Shown here one piece after another: positions 37,119 through 46,398 of a DNA stretch of 64,000 bases (positions are counted from its first letter, which is position 1; each line of letters starts with the position of its first letter). Position numbers and translations under genes: made by a program. The stretch comes from Zobellia uliginosa. Lineage in GTDB: Bacteria > Bacteroidota > Bacteroidia > Flavobacteriales > Flavobacteriaceae. Location of the stretch: contig NZ_FTOB01000002.1 of the NCBI RefSeq assembly GCF_900156625.1, positions 242,275 through 306,274 on the forward strand, given 5' to 3'. The notes under the pieces were generated by a model, which was given only the letters and a program-made list of their open reading frames with translations, had not been told where the DNA came from and did not search any database.

Positions 37119-37958
37119 TTAGCGCAGGGCCAAGATGGGAACGGTAGCGTCGTAGCCTATTTCCTTGACCAGGGGTCTAGAAAATATACTCGCAAAGAAA
37201 AAGTGCTTATGGTTGATAAAGGCGATTATATCGCTTTCCCTACTTTCTACAAAAGCTGTAATACCGTTGGCCACGTTCTTCTCCGAAAGGGTATGAAAAC
37301 TGTGGTCTATTTGTTCGAATATTTGACTTAACAGGGCTTTGTTTTTTTCTTGTTCGGAGGTCAAGATTTGTTTTTTGCTAACATGGAGTACACGAACGGC
37401 CGCCCCGTGCATCTTGGCGATTTCTATGAGATAGCTCAGTTCCTTGCGCTTAAAGTCTGACTTGTAATCCGTTGAAAAAACAATTTCCTTGGGTGTTGAA
37501 AAATGGGTGTCTTGGGGTATGGCCAATACCGGACATTCCGTTATCCTTTCCATGGTATTGACCGTGTTACTGCCGAAGATGACCCCTTTGGTTAACGAGG
37601 CCCCCTTGGTGCCCATGACCACCAAATCGATATCCTTTTCGGAAATCATTTGTTTTAGGGCTTCCGTCAAAAAATTAAAGGTAGAGGTAGTATGGTAGAT
37701 ATGCTTTGGATTGTCATGGTGCAGTGCCAACATATCCAACAATCTCACAAAGTTTTCTTCAGATTTTGCCTTTGCCGCTTCGTATTCCGCGCTACCGGGT
37801 TCTGCCATGATAAGGCTGTCGGTAGTGTAGTTTTCTAGTTTAAAAACGTTTAAAAAGTAGAACTCGCAGTTCAATTTTGCATAGAGATCAAGGGCGTACC
37901 GCACCGCATTGAGGGCATTTTTTGAAAAATCCGTGGGCACTAATATTCTTTTGTACAT
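37119..37958 (-). CDS. Universal stress protein (tandem UspA domains)
   Basis: This 279-residue protein has two UspA-like halves. The first starts ILVPTDFSKNALNAVRYAL and includes VVMGTKGAS and the ATP-binding-type GSNTVNTMERITECPVLAIP. The second half (about 150-279) lacks that glycine motif. Such double-domain Usp proteins are cytoplasmic and respond to starvation, oxidative or low-oxygen stress. It lies 65 bases after the second Usp gene, so both probably come from the promoter at 38925-38967. Confidence 0.9.
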   Translation of the reverse strand: MYKRILVPTDFSKNALNAVRYALDLYAKLNCEFYFLNVFKLENYTTDSLIMAEPGSAEYEAAKAKSEENFVRLLDMLALHHDNPKHIYHTTSTFNFLTEALKQMISEKDIDLVVMGTKGASLTKGVIFGSNTVNTMERITECPVLAIPQDTHFSTPKEIVFSTDYKSDFKRKELSYLIEIAKMHGAAVRVLHVSKKQILTSEQEKNKALLSQIFEQIDHSFHTLSEKNVANGITAFVESRESDIIAFINHKHFFFASIFSRPLVKEIGYDATVPILALR

Positions 37959-38023
37959 GCTGTTCTTTTTTCAAGGGTTGAATAAATCTAATTGATTTTT
38001 AGTGGTTTACCTATTTTTGGCGG

Positions 38024-38875
38024 TCAGTCTTTATAAGGAAGGATAAGGAAAGGAACATCGGTATACTTACTTATATCCTTTACCACGGGTTCGTGTATAA
38101 GGCGCTCAAAAAAACTGTGTTTATAATAGACCATGGCGAACATATCAATGCCTTTGGTCTTCAAGAAATCGTCAATGGCCACGGCTTTGTCGGAAAAGGC
38201 CCGTACCCAATGGAAACTGTGGTCAATGTGCTTAAGGCATAGCTCGAGCATTTCTTTATGTGATTGTTGTTCTTTGCTTAGTTCTTCTTCTTCGTTGATG
38301 TGCATGACCTTTATTTTTGCATCGAAGATCTCGGTAATGAAAATGAGGGGGGTAATCGTTTTTTTGGTACATCCCCTTTTATAGTCCGTTACAAAGGCAA
38401 GGTCTTTAGGTTTTGAGAAATCCCTTTGTTTGGGAACGGTCAAAATAGGACATTGGGTTATGGTGTCGGCTACTTGTATGGTGTTGCTGCCCAAGAAAAT
38501 TTCTTTGGCCCCGGTATGGCCCTTACTGCCCATAACGATGAGATCTATGTCGTATGGATTGAGCATCTGGTGTATGGTCTTTACCAAATTTCCTTTTTTC
38601 GATAGGGTCTCGAACCGGTGCAAGGGGTTTTCATTGTCTAGATTGATACGGTGTTTAAGGGCCGTAAGATTATCGTTGGATGTGATCTTTAATTGTTCCA
38701 GCAGTTTCTTTCCCACCAAAAACTCCGGTTTGCCTCCCTCCAAGGGGGTAAGTTGATCGTATACGTTCAGAAGGTAAAAGGTACATTCCTTTGAGGCCAA
38801 CAAGCGGGTAGCGTAGAAAAGCGCGCTGTAGGCGTAGTTTGAAAAGTCAGTGGGCACCAGTATATTTTTTATCAT
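38024..38875 (-). CDS. Universal stress protein (tandem UspA domains)
   Basis: This protein has 283 residues from the ATG at 38875; the longer frame to 38920 would run through the promoter region. The N-terminal half shows ILVPTDFSNYAYSALFYA, VVMGSKGHTG and GSNTIQVADTITQCPILTVP. The C-terminal half is divergent. It is related to the neighbouring Usp protein, so the pair probably arose by duplication. It is first in a leftward operon of about five genes and is divergent from thioredoxin, with a shared CRP/FNR-type dyad between them. Confidence 0.9.
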   Translation of the reverse strand: MIKNILVPTDFSNYAYSALFYATRLLASKECTFYLLNVYDQLTPLEGGKPEFLVGKKLLEQLKITSNDNLTALKHRINLDNENPLHRFETLSKKGNLVKTIHQMLNPYDIDLIVMGSKGHTGAKEIFLGSNTIQVADTITQCPILTVPKQRDFSKPKDLAFVTDYKRGCTKKTITPLIFITEIFDAKIKVMHINEEEELSKEQQSHKEMLELCLKHIDHSFHWVRAFSDKAVAIDDFLKTKGIDMFAMVYYKHSFFERLIHEPVVKDISKYTDVPFLILPYKD

Positions 38876-38924
38876 TATCTTATATTTAGAATTAATCGAA
38901 TCGCGGCAGCTTTGAATCACTGTA

Positions 38925-38967
38925 TAAAACTAATCGAGAAGAATTTATAAAACCATGATATTGGTCA
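38925..38967 (-). promoter_or_regulatory. CRP/FNR-type promoter of the Usp operon (leftward)
   Basis: The dyad TGATATTGGTCA (38956-38967) has its centre 29.5 bp from the first base of the leftward box TAGTTTTA (38932-38925), one mismatch from TAnnTTTG. The first gene of the operon starts 50 bases further on. Confidence 0.68.
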
Positions 38968-38998
38968 GTTTTGCAACGATCTATTTTCAGTAATTTTA
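38956..38998 (+). promoter_or_regulatory. CRP/FNR-type promoter of thioredoxin (rightward)
   Basis: The same dyad (38956-38967) is also centred 29.5 bp from the first base of a rightward box TAATTTTA (38991-38998), one mismatch from TAnnTTTG. One regulator bound here could serve both divergent promoters. The thioredoxin ATG is at 39017. Confidence 0.68.
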
Positions 38999-39016
38999 AC
39001 CATCAAAATTTCAGGA

Positions 39017-39316
39017 ATGAAAAGTAGTTTCAGTAAAATCGTAGAATCGGATACACCTGTATTGGTAGACTTTTATGCCGACTGGTGCGGGCCCTGTAAA
39101 ATGTTGGCCCCTATTTTAAAACAAGTCAAAGACGAACTTGGGGATGCCATTAAGATCGTAAAGATCGATGTGGATAAAAACCAACCCTTGGCGAATACCT
39201 ATAATGTTCGTGGCGTACCCACCATGCTATTGTTCAAAAACGGAAAACAGGTCTGGCGACAGTCGGGGGTACTACAGAAAAACGATATTGTACAGATCGT
39301 GAAGTCGAACTCTTAG
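39017..39316 (+). CDS. trxA: Thioredoxin
   Basis: This 99-residue protein is a standard single-domain thioredoxin. The redox motif WCGPCK is at about 24-29, after VLVDFYADW, and the cis-proline segment RGVPTMLLF is present. There is no signal peptide, so it works in the cytoplasm as a disulfide reductant. It shares a bidirectional CRP/FNR-type site with the Usp operon and is probably co-transcribed with the haem lipoprotein that follows. Confidence 0.95.
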   Translation: MKSSFSKIVESDTPVLVDFYADWCGPCKMLAPILKQVKDELGDAIKIVKIDVDKNQPLANTYNVRGVPTMLLFKNGKQVWRQSGVLQKNDIVQIVKSNS

Positions 39317-39424
39317 TATTGCCGGTATTCTCGTTATAGGGAGTGGGGAGGGTGTCCCGATGGGCTTCCCGAACCTTTGACCTATTCTGAAAGGGACAAG
39401 GCCTTTTATCTAAAAAATAACCGA

Positions 39425-40423
39425 ATGAAAAAGTACTCTATTTATTTACTAATGGTTTTCTTCCTTGCAAGTTGTAGGGACGGTCAAAAAACAAAAACGG
39501 GGCCTGTTGATGATAATGGGCAGACCCAAACCGTTGTGGCCAAGGAACCACATCCGGGAAAACTCATCATGGAGAGGGAGTGCTATATGTGCCATGATCC
39601 CAAAGCGACCATGGCGAATCGGATTGCACCGCCTATGGAAGCGATTAAGAGACATTATATCGATTCGACCGTTAGCAAAGAGGAGTTTACGGAAGCCTTG
39701 ATCAAATGGGTGAACGATCCGGAAACGGAAACCAAAATTCCCGCCGCCCATAAAAGGTTCGGTCCCATGCCCTATCTGCCCAACCGCGATGAGGCCGTGG
39801 CACAGATTGCCGATTATATCTATAATAACGAATTGGAACGGCCCGACGGCTTTGATGACTATTTTAAAAGGGCACATAAAAAAGGTATGGGGATGGAAGA
39901 ATGCCATTGTTTTGATTACCCCGACCCCGATAAAGTGTATGCCTCTATAGGGATGTCATATGCAAAAGAAGCCCAAATGCAGTTAGGGAAGAGCTTAACG
40001 AAGGCGATTCAGGAAAAGGGGCCCGTAGGGGCCATAGGTTTCTGCAACCTAGAGGCCATAAAAATTACCGACAGTGTGTCTTTGATGAAAAATGCGGTCA
40101 TTCAAAGGGTTTCCGATAGGCCCAGAAATCCCAAGAACAAGGCCAATGCCCAAGAATTAGAATACATATCCTCTTTCAAGGAAGCCTTGGCGTCGGGAGG
40201 GGAAGTAAGCCCCGTGGTACATACTGAAAACGACGAAGTCTCTTTTTACGCACCGATCGTAACCAATGCCCTTTGTCTACAATGTCACGGGAAACCCAAT
40301 GAGCAAGTACTGCCCGAGACTATGGCGGCACTGAAGAAATTGTACCCGAACGATAAGGCGGTCGGCTATGATGTTGGTCAGGTACGCGGTATGTGGAGCA
40401 TTGCGTTCTATGGTGATAAATAA
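39425..40423 (+). CDS. Cytochrome c plus DUF3365 (Tll0287-like) lipoprotein
   Basis: This 332-residue protein starts at the ATG at 39425, which gives a lipoprotein signal (FFLASC). Two haem-attachment motifs are visible: CYMCH in an N-terminal class I cytochrome c-like domain and CLQCH in a C-terminal DUF3365-like domain. The latter family includes the haem protein Tll0287 and sensor-type domains. It would be anchored on the periplasmic side and could carry electrons or sense redox state. The gene follows thioredoxin by 108 bases and ends at a clear terminator. Confidence 0.85.
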   Translation: MKKYSIYLLMVFFLASCRDGQKTKTGPVDDNGQTQTVVAKEPHPGKLIMERECYMCHDPKATMANRIAPPMEAIKRHYIDSTVSKEEFTEALIKWVNDPETETKIPAAHKRFGPMPYLPNRDEAVAQIADYIYNNELERPDGFDDYFKRAHKKGMGMEECHCFDYPDPDKVYASIGMSYAKEAQMQLGKSLTKAIQEKGPVGAIGFCNLEAIKITDSVSLMKNAVIQRVSDRPRNPKNKANAQELEYISSFKEALASGGEVSPVVHTENDEVSFYAPIVTNALCLQCHGKPNEQVLPETMAALKKLYPNDKAVGYDVGQVRGMWSIAFYGDK

Positions 40424-40500
40424 GCTTCAAGGATGGAGCAGGAAAATCGATAAAGTAAAATAGGTGGTTCCGCATCAAATATTTTAGATGGTTGGAAAAG

Positions 40501-40530
40501 GGGTGTTGTTATTGGCAACATCCTTTTTTT
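40501..40530 (+). terminator. Intrinsic terminator after the cytochrome c gene
   Basis: GGGTGTTG (40501-40508) pairs with CAACATCC (40516-40523) through an 8-bp stem with one G-T pair, followed by seven T residues (40524-40530). Confidence 0.8.
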
Positions 40531-40569
40531 ATGGTAAACTTTTTCGAATATCCGATTTAAGTGTACCTT

Positions 40570-40600
40570 TTGAACAAATTCAAAAAGTCCGATACCTTTG
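40570..40600 (+). promoter_or_regulatory. Promoter of upp
   Basis: TTG (40570-40572, within TTTTG) and TACCTTTG (40593-40600) match the Bacteroidota -33/-7 pattern with the standard spacing of 20 bases. It lies inside the longest open frame, so translation should start at the ATG at 40639. No CRP/FNR-type dyad is present at the corresponding position. Confidence 0.72.
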
Positions 40601-40638
40601 TAATCAAACATATTCATAACTCAAATCAAACGATAATT

Positions 40639-41292
40639 ATGACGATTCATAACCTTGGCGAAAACAATTCGCTGATGAACAAATTCATTGCTGAAATTAG
40701 GGATGTTGCTATCCAAAAGGATGCTATGCGGTTCAGGCGGAATATTGAGCGTATCGGGGAAGTGCTAGGTTATGAAATGAGCAAATCGTTTCGGTACGAG
40801 AGCAGTCAGGTACACACACCATTAGGAAGCAAGGAAATGGACCTACCCACGGACAAGGTGGTTTTGTGTTCCATTTTACGGGCCGGACTTCCCTTGCACC
40901 AGGGATTGTTAAATTATTTTGACGGGGCGGAAAATGCTTTTATTTCGGCCTATCGCCACCATAGGGGAGACGAAGATGCCTTTGAGGTCGTTGTCAACTA
41001 TTTTGCGGCACCTTCCTTAGAAGCTAAGATATTGGTGTTGACAGACCCGATGTTGGCTACCGGGAAAACATTGGAGAATGTCTTGAAAGTACTGAAAAAC
41101 CAAGGCACGCCGGCACAGATACACATTGTTTCGGTCATAGGGGCACAAGAGGGTGTGGCCCACGTTCAAAAGGTATTTCCAGAAAACACCCATCTATGGA
41201 TTTCTGCCATTGACCCCGAACTGAATGCCAGGGGCTATATTATACCTGGCATAGGGGATGCTGGTGATCTGGCCTATGGCGAAAAACTTTAG
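40639..41292 (+). CDS. upp: Uracil phosphoribosyltransferase
   Basis: This protein has 217 residues from the ATG at 40639, matching the family's usual length; the upstream in-frame start would precede the promoter. The PRPP-binding motif LTDPMLATGKTLENVL and the uracil-binding segment ARGYIIPGIGDAGDLAYG are clear. It salvages uracil to UMP in the cytoplasm. It sits between the haem lipoprotein and the P-type ATPase but has an ordinary promoter, so it may be only a bystander in the stress cluster. Confidence 0.94.
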   Translation: MTIHNLGENNSLMNKFIAEIRDVAIQKDAMRFRRNIERIGEVLGYEMSKSFRYESSQVHTPLGSKEMDLPTDKVVLCSILRAGLPLHQGLLNYFDGAENAFISAYRHHRGDEDAFEVVVNYFAAPSLEAKILVLTDPMLATGKTLENVLKVLKNQGTPAQIHIVSVIGAQEGVAHVQKVFPENTHLWISAIDPELNARGYIIPGIGDAGDLAYGEKL

Positions 41293-41300
41293 GTTCTTCC

Positions 41301-43838
41301 CTAGGGCGCCTTCATGCCTTTTTCCAACATATTAGTTTTTCTTAGCCCTAGGCGTTTGCCCCATTTTACCACCTCGTACCAGAGCACCGAAATACTACCG
41401 GCCAATAGGCAGACCGACAATTGGTCTACGTTCAAGGTGCTGAATTCAAAGAAGGTGGTCAAGGGGGAGACAAAGAGCAGGCTAGCGGCCAAGGCGGCCG
41501 TTATGCCAATAATCAGGCCAACTAGATTGTTCTTATACCTCAAGGTCGTCCATAGCGAGTAATAGAAAGATCGGTTCACCAAGGTCAAAAAGATATTGGC
41601 CACGATCAACACCATAAAAACCATGGTACGGGTAGTGTCTTCATCAAAGCTTTGCGCTACGGCATATTGGTAAACCGATAGTGAAGCCAAGGTGATGATC
41701 AGACCTTGTACGATACTTGTAATCAATTCGTTGAAATTGAAAAATGTGGTCGTAAACGGCCGGGGTCTTTGGTTCATGGTATTTTTTTCCATAGGCTCGT
41801 TCTCGTAAATAATGGAGCAGGTGGGGCCCATGATGAGTTCCAGCAAAATAACATGCGATGGTGAAAATATGGAAGGGAAGCTCCACCGTAGGGCCAAGGG
41901 GATAAATACCGTTAATATGATGGGAATATGGATGGAGATAATATACTGGATCGCTTTTTTGAGGTTGGTATAGATCTTTCGTCCCATGGCAATGGCATCT
42001 ACCATTTTAGAGAGGTCGTCGTCGACCAAAATCAATGAGGCCGCCTGCTTGGCGATTTCCGTGCCCTTTTTTCCCATGGCAATGCCGATGTGTGCCGCCT
42101 TGAGCGCCGGGCCGTCGTTGACCCCGTCACCTGTCATGGCCACGACTTCCTTGTTCACTTTTAGGGCATTGATAATTCTAAGCTTGGCTTCTGGAAACAT
42201 TCGGCTGAACACATGGGTGTCCGTTACCCTCTCCTGTAATTCCGCATCGGTCAACTGCATCAATTCGTCACCCGACATACATTTGTCGTAGCCAATAAAA
42301 TCGATTTCCTTGGCAATAGCTATGGCCGTAGCGGCATTGTCTCCGGTTACCAGTTTTACGTTTATTCCGGCCGTATTGAAATCTTTGAGCACCTGGGGGA
42401 TGTTTTCCTTTGGCGGATCGTAAAAGGCCACCAGTCCCTTAAATTCGAATTTAAAGTCCTGTTGGTATTGAGGAAAATCGTTTCCTTCGAATAGGGCCTG
42501 TCCTACGCCCAATAAACGAAAGCCTTGTTTGCCCAGTTTCTCTATGGTAGAGTAGATGTATCGCTTTTCCTCGTCGCTGAGGTTCGAGCCTTGTATCAGG
42601 GCTTCCGGTGCGCCCTTGGCGGCAATGATCCGTTGACCGGCCCGATTTTCGAACAAATGCGTCATCATGGGCGGCTTTCCGCTTAACGGATATTCGTGGA
42701 TCATGTGGTAATTGGGCCTTTCGTCCACCTCCGTATGCTTTGCATAGGCTTGGTGCAAAGCGATTTCCATGGGGTCAAAAGGTATGGGCTCACTGGCCCA
42801 CATGGCTATGGTAATTAGTTCTTTTTCTTCGTTATTTAAGCCTTCCTCGAGAGAGACGACCCTTGCGGCCCTAATGGAAAACAATAGGGCCAAGCTCATT
42901 TTGTTCTGGGTGAGGGTCCCGGTTTTGTCGGTGCATATAACGGTGGCGCTACCCAAGGTTTCCACCGTTTTCATCTGTTTTACCACAACGCCCAATTTCA
43001 TCAGTCGCCAGGCTCCCAAGGCCATAAAGGTGGTAAAGGCGACGGGAATCTCTTCGGGAAGAATACTCATGGCAAGTGTCAGCGCCTTTAGTAAACTATC
43101 GAGTACGTCACGTGAATTGAAGTAATTAATGCCCCATACCAAGAGAAACGTAAGGCCGCCCCAAAGGGCCATCTGCTTTACAAAATTGGCGATTTGCAGT
43201 TCTAAGGGCGTTTTTTCGTCTTCAATGGTGTTTAGGCTGTTGCCGATTTTTCCGAGTTGGGTGTGATTGCCTATAGCGGTAACGACGGCAATGGCCAGGC
43301 CACTGGCTACGGTGGTGCCGCTAAAAATAGTATTGTCGGTAGAGGATACATCCTTAAAGACCGAAAGCGACTCTCCGGTGAGTATGGATTCGTTTACGGA
43401 GAAGTCGTTGGAATGAACGATGGTGCCATCCGCAGGAACCATAGTGCCTTCCTCTACGATCAGGCTGTCGCCAACGACCAGCTCCTCACTGGGGATCTCT
43501 ACGACCTTGCCGTTACGGATGACCTGGCAGTTGGGTTCGGTTAGGTTCTTTAATTTTTCCAAGGCCTTCCGGCTTCTCGAATCTTGATAAAGCGAAATGG
43601 AACCCACCAATACAATGGCGGTGACCATAAAGATGCCGTCGCCAAAATTGCCGCTGATAAAATATATGGAAGAGGCCACCAAGAGCAAAAGGATCATAGG
43701 TTCTTTTAGAAGACCTTTTAGGGCATCTAAAAAACCGTTTTTTTCCTTATAGGTAAATGAATTGGCCCCGTGTGTTTTTCTTGACCGGTTTATCTGCTCG
43801 TCGGTCAGTCCCTCAATACCCAAGTTCTCAACGGCCAT
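41301..43838 (-). CDS. P-type cation-transporting ATPase (P2-type, Ca2+-like)
   Basis: This 845-residue inner-membrane pump has an N-terminal cation-ATPase segment, the TGES actuator motif, the phosphorylation site CTDKTGTLTQNK and the hinge MTGDGVNDGPALKAAHIGIAMG. The membrane motif PEEIPVA fits P2-type pumps that move Ca2+ or similar ions, not heavy-metal pumps, since no metal-binding N-terminal domain or CPC motif is seen. Its promoter carries a CRP/FNR-type dyad with an exact -7 box. The ion is inferred. Confidence 0.9.
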   Translation of the reverse strand: MAVENLGIEGLTDEQINRSRKTHGANSFTYKEKNGFLDALKGLLKEPMILLLLVASSIYFISGNFGDGIFMVTAIVLVGSISLYQDSRSRKALEKLKNLTEPNCQVIRNGKVVEIPSEELVVGDSLIVEEGTMVPADGTIVHSNDFSVNESILTGESLSVFKDVSSTDNTIFSGTTVASGLAIAVVTAIGNHTQLGKIGNSLNTIEDEKTPLELQIANFVKQMALWGGLTFLLVWGINYFNSRDVLDSLLKALTLAMSILPEEIPVAFTTFMALGAWRLMKLGVVVKQMKTVETLGSATVICTDKTGTLTQNKMSLALLFSIRAARVVSLEEGLNNEEKELITIAMWASEPIPFDPMEIALHQAYAKHTEVDERPNYHMIHEYPLSGKPPMMTHLFENRAGQRIIAAKGAPEALIQGSNLSDEEKRYIYSTIEKLGKQGFRLLGVGQALFEGNDFPQYQQDFKFEFKGLVAFYDPPKENIPQVLKDFNTAGINVKLVTGDNAATAIAIAKEIDFIGYDKCMSGDELMQLTDAELQERVTDTHVFSRMFPEAKLRIINALKVNKEVVAMTGDGVNDGPALKAAHIGIAMGKKGTEIAKQAASLILVDDDLSKMVDAIAMGRKIYTNLKKAIQYIISIHIPIILTVFIPLALRWSFPSIFSPSHVILLELIMGPTCSIIYENEPMEKNTMNQRPRPFTTTFFNFNELITSIVQGLIITLASLSVYQYAVAQSFDEDTTRTMVFMVLIVANIFLTLVNRSFYYSLWTTLRYKNNLVGLIIGITAALAASLLFVSPLTTFFEFSTLNVDQLSVCLLAGSISVLWYEVVKWGKRLGLRKTNMLEKGMKAP

Positions 43839-43852
43839 ATACGTTCTTTTTT

Positions 43853-43895
43853 CAAAAATAGGTGAAATAAAATATAGCGTGATTGATCTATGTCA
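43853..43895 (-). promoter_or_regulatory. CRP/FNR-type promoter of the P-type ATPase
   Basis: The dyad TGATCTATGTCA (43884-43895) is centred 29.5 bp from the first base of TATTTTTG (43860-43853), an exact TAnnTTTG match reading leftward. The ATG is at 43838. Confidence 0.75.
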
Positions 43896-43982
43896 TTTTA
43901 TTGGAGTAAGTTAAAGGTGCCATGGGCAGGTCGCCTTCCGAGGGTGAGAGGGGGCTTTTTTTTTACGAAATTGTCGATAGTA

Positions 43983-44025
43983 TGACTTATCTCATGTTCT
44001 TGGAATGGAATTTCGCTTTACTTTG
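43983..44025 (+). promoter_or_regulatory. CRP/FNR-type promoter of the ABC exporter operon
   Basis: The dyad TGACTTATCTCA (43983-43994) is centred 29.5 bp from the first base of TTACTTTG (44018-44025), one mismatch from TAnnTTTG. The first gene starts at 44047. Confidence 0.65.
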
Positions 44026-44046
44026 AATATCTGCAATTTATAAACT

Positions 44047-45129
44047 ATGCGTTATATATTTATATGGGTCTTGGTATTGGTACTGCAATCGTGTGGTGAC
44101 GAACAGGAAAAAATCCTTCCCCAAAAAACGGAACTCACCGAATCGGTATATGCATCGGCTACGGTACAGCCCGATAGCCTCTATAAGGTGTATTCGGCCG
44201 TTGGCGGAATTTTAGAGCGCAATTTGGTAGAAGAGGGCGATCGTGTCAAAAAGGGAAGCCCTTTGCTGCAGATCATCAATAATACTCCCAAGCTGAATAC
44301 GGAAAATGCCAAGCTTTCGTTACGTTTGGCCCAAGAAAACTATAACGGTAGCGCAGCCGTGCTCAAGGGCTTGGAAGACGAAATAAAAGCGGCCGCCCTA
44401 TCGTTTCATAACGATTCCATCAATTTCTATAGACAGAAACGCCTGTGGTCGCAAAACATAGGGGCTAAGGTTGAATTTGATAACCGTAAATTGGCCTATG
44501 AGCTTTCCCGAAACAATCTCAACCTTCTAAAAAGTAAGTACGAGCGCACCGAGAACGAACTGTTGACCCAAGTACGTCAGGCTCGTAACAACTATGAGTC
44601 GGCACAGATCAATACAAAGGACTTTACGGTAACGAGCAAGATTAACGGCAAGGTCTATGAACTGATGAAAGAACCCGGTGAAATCGTAAGCACTATGGAG
44701 CCCATAGCGGCAGTAGGAAGCGATTCGGTTTTTATCATCAAAATGCTGGTAGACGAAGTGGATATCGTAAAACTCGGTTTGGGCCAAAAGACCTTGGTTA
44801 CCTTAGATGCATACCCTTCGGAGGTGTTCGTTGCCACGGTAGACAAAATCTATCCACGTAAGGATGAGCGCTCACAGACCTTTACGGTAGAGGCCAGTTT
44901 TGACGACCCGCCAAAAATCCTGTATCCGGGATTGGCAGGTGAGGGCAATATTATCATCGCCCAAAAGAAAGAGGCATTGACCATTCCCAAAGCCTATCTT
45001 ATAAATGGCAACAGCGTACGTACCACTAACGGTATGGTAGAGGTGGTTACGGGACTGCAAAATTTAGAACGGGTAGAGATTGTTGAGGGAATCGGCGAAA
45101 CTACCGAGCTGTTAAAACCGGAACAATGA
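44047..45129 (+). CDS. HlyD-type periplasmic adaptor, lipoprotein
   Basis: This 360-residue membrane-fusion protein has a lipobox (LVLQSC), a biotinyl-lipoyl half (VGGILERNLVEEGDRVKKGSPLLQI), a coiled-coil hairpin (about 95-190) and a beta-barrel region after the second lipoyl half (TVTSKINGKVYELMKEPGEIV). It bridges an inner-membrane ABC transporter to the outer membrane. The next gene overlaps it by four bases (ATGA), so they are translationally coupled. The exported compound is unknown. Confidence 0.9.
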   Translation: MRYIFIWVLVLVLQSCGDEQEKILPQKTELTESVYASATVQPDSLYKVYSAVGGILERNLVEEGDRVKKGSPLLQIINNTPKLNTENAKLSLRLAQENYNGSAAVLKGLEDEIKAAALSFHNDSINFYRQKRLWSQNIGAKVEFDNRKLAYELSRNNLNLLKSKYERTENELLTQVRQARNNYESAQINTKDFTVTSKINGKVYELMKEPGEIVSTMEPIAAVGSDSVFIIKMLVDEVDIVKLGLGQKTLVTLDAYPSEVFVATVDKIYPRKDERSQTFTVEASFDDPPKILYPGLAGEGNIIIAQKKEALTIPKAYLINGNSVRTTNGMVEVVTGLQNLERVEIVEGIGETTELLKPEQ

Positions 45130-46388
45130 CCAATTGGAGCGTTATATTGAACATTGCCAAAACACATTTGGTAACCAAGGTAAAGTCTACGGCTACGGCG
45201 GCCCTCGGGATTACGTTCGGTATTGGCGCCTATATTACCTTGATCAGCTTTATGACCGGACTGAACGTTATGTTAGATGGACTCATATTGAACCAAACGC
45301 CGCATATTCATTTGTACAACGAGATCGAACCGAGCGAATCCCAGCCCATATCGCTTTATGACGAATTTCAAAATTCGGTAAACATCGTGCATTCGATTAA
45401 ACCTAGGCGAAGTCAGAAGAAAATTCATAACGCCCTGCCCATTTTAAGCTATCTAAAAAAGGATAAGGAGGTAAAAGGGGCCACGCCCCAGCTCAGGGCG
45501 CAGATCTTTTATTTGTCGGGTTCCATAGAATTGAGCGGTAACCTAGTGGGTATCGATATTATGGAGGAGACACGGCTCTCCAATATGGGCGATTACATCA
45601 TTCAAGGAAGCCCTCAAGCCCTCAAGAATACTGAAAATGGCATATTGCTAGGTTCGGGCCTTGCCGAAAAAATGTCGTTGTCGGTGGGGGATAGGGTACA
45701 GATAAGTACCGTATCGGGCGATATTTTTCCCTTGAAAATAGTAGGTTTTTACCAAAGCGGGGTGGCCGATGTAGACAACATTCAGAGTTTTGCCAACCTT
45801 AAGACCGTACAGCGGATTCTAGGCGAGGCACAGAACTATATTACCGATATCAATATTAGACTGTTTAACATTGAAGGGGCACCGGCCATGGCAAAACGGC
45901 TGCAAAAACAGTTTGATATAAAGGCTACGGATATCAATGAGGCCAATGCCCAGTTCGAGACCGGATCCAACATTAGAAACCTGATTACCTATGCCGTATC
46001 CATTACTTTGTTGATCGTGGCCGGCTTCGGAATTTACAACATCTTGAACATGCTCATCTACGAAAAAATGAAGGATATCGCCATTCTGAAAGCCACGGGG
46101 TTTTCGGGGCGCGATGTACAGCTCATTTTTATGAGCCAGGCCATGATCATTGGAGTGGTAGGAGGTGTTCTCGGTCTCCTCCTTGGCTTCGGCCTATCGC
46201 ATATCATAGACAATGTAGCTTTTGAGACGGCCGCCCTTCCCACCATAAAGACCTATCCTATAAGTTTTGATATCAGCTACTATGTGGTGGGACTCACTTT
46301 TGCACTGCTCTCTACCTTTATTGCAGGTTGGCTGCCTTCCGTAAAGGCCAAGCACATTGATCCGGTGCGCATTATTCGTGGAACTTAA
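45126..46388 (+). CDS. ABC transporter permease, FtsX/MacB type
   Basis: This 420-residue protein has one N-terminal membrane segment (about 20-45), a large periplasmic MacB-like domain (about 50-275) and three more membrane segments near the C-terminus (about 288-410). It ends with the family's characteristic VKAKHIDPVRIIRG. Such permeases act by mechanotransmission with an adaptor and ATPase. It overlaps the adaptor gene and precedes the ATPase by 10 bases, making a three-gene exporter of the MacAB/DevBCA kind. Confidence 0.9.
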   Translation: MTNWSVILNIAKTHLVTKVKSTATAALGITFGIGAYITLISFMTGLNVMLDGLILNQTPHIHLYNEIEPSESQPISLYDEFQNSVNIVHSIKPRRSQKKIHNALPILSYLKKDKEVKGATPQLRAQIFYLSGSIELSGNLVGIDIMEETRLSNMGDYIIQGSPQALKNTENGILLGSGLAEKMSLSVGDRVQISTVSGDIFPLKIVGFYQSGVADVDNIQSFANLKTVQRILGEAQNYITDINIRLFNIEGAPAMAKRLQKQFDIKATDINEANAQFETGSNIRNLITYAVSITLLIVAGFGIYNILNMLIYEKMKDIAILKATGFSGRDVQLIFMSQAMIIGVVGGVLGLLLGFGLSHIIDNVAFETAALPTIKTYPISFDISYYVVGLTFALLSTFIAGWLPSVKAKHIDPVRIIRGT

Positions 46389-46398
46389 AATCGGGAAA

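Noticed and set aside
39342-39424. CRP/FNR-type site before the haem lipoprotein gene (TTTGACCTATTCTGA)
   Set aside because: The half-sites are six bases apart instead of four, and no -7 box is at the shared distance; the gene is probably read from the thioredoxin promoter.
40561-40638. Upstream in-frame start for upp
   Set aside because: A good -33/-7 promoter lies within this stretch, and the ATG at 40639 gives the normal protein length.
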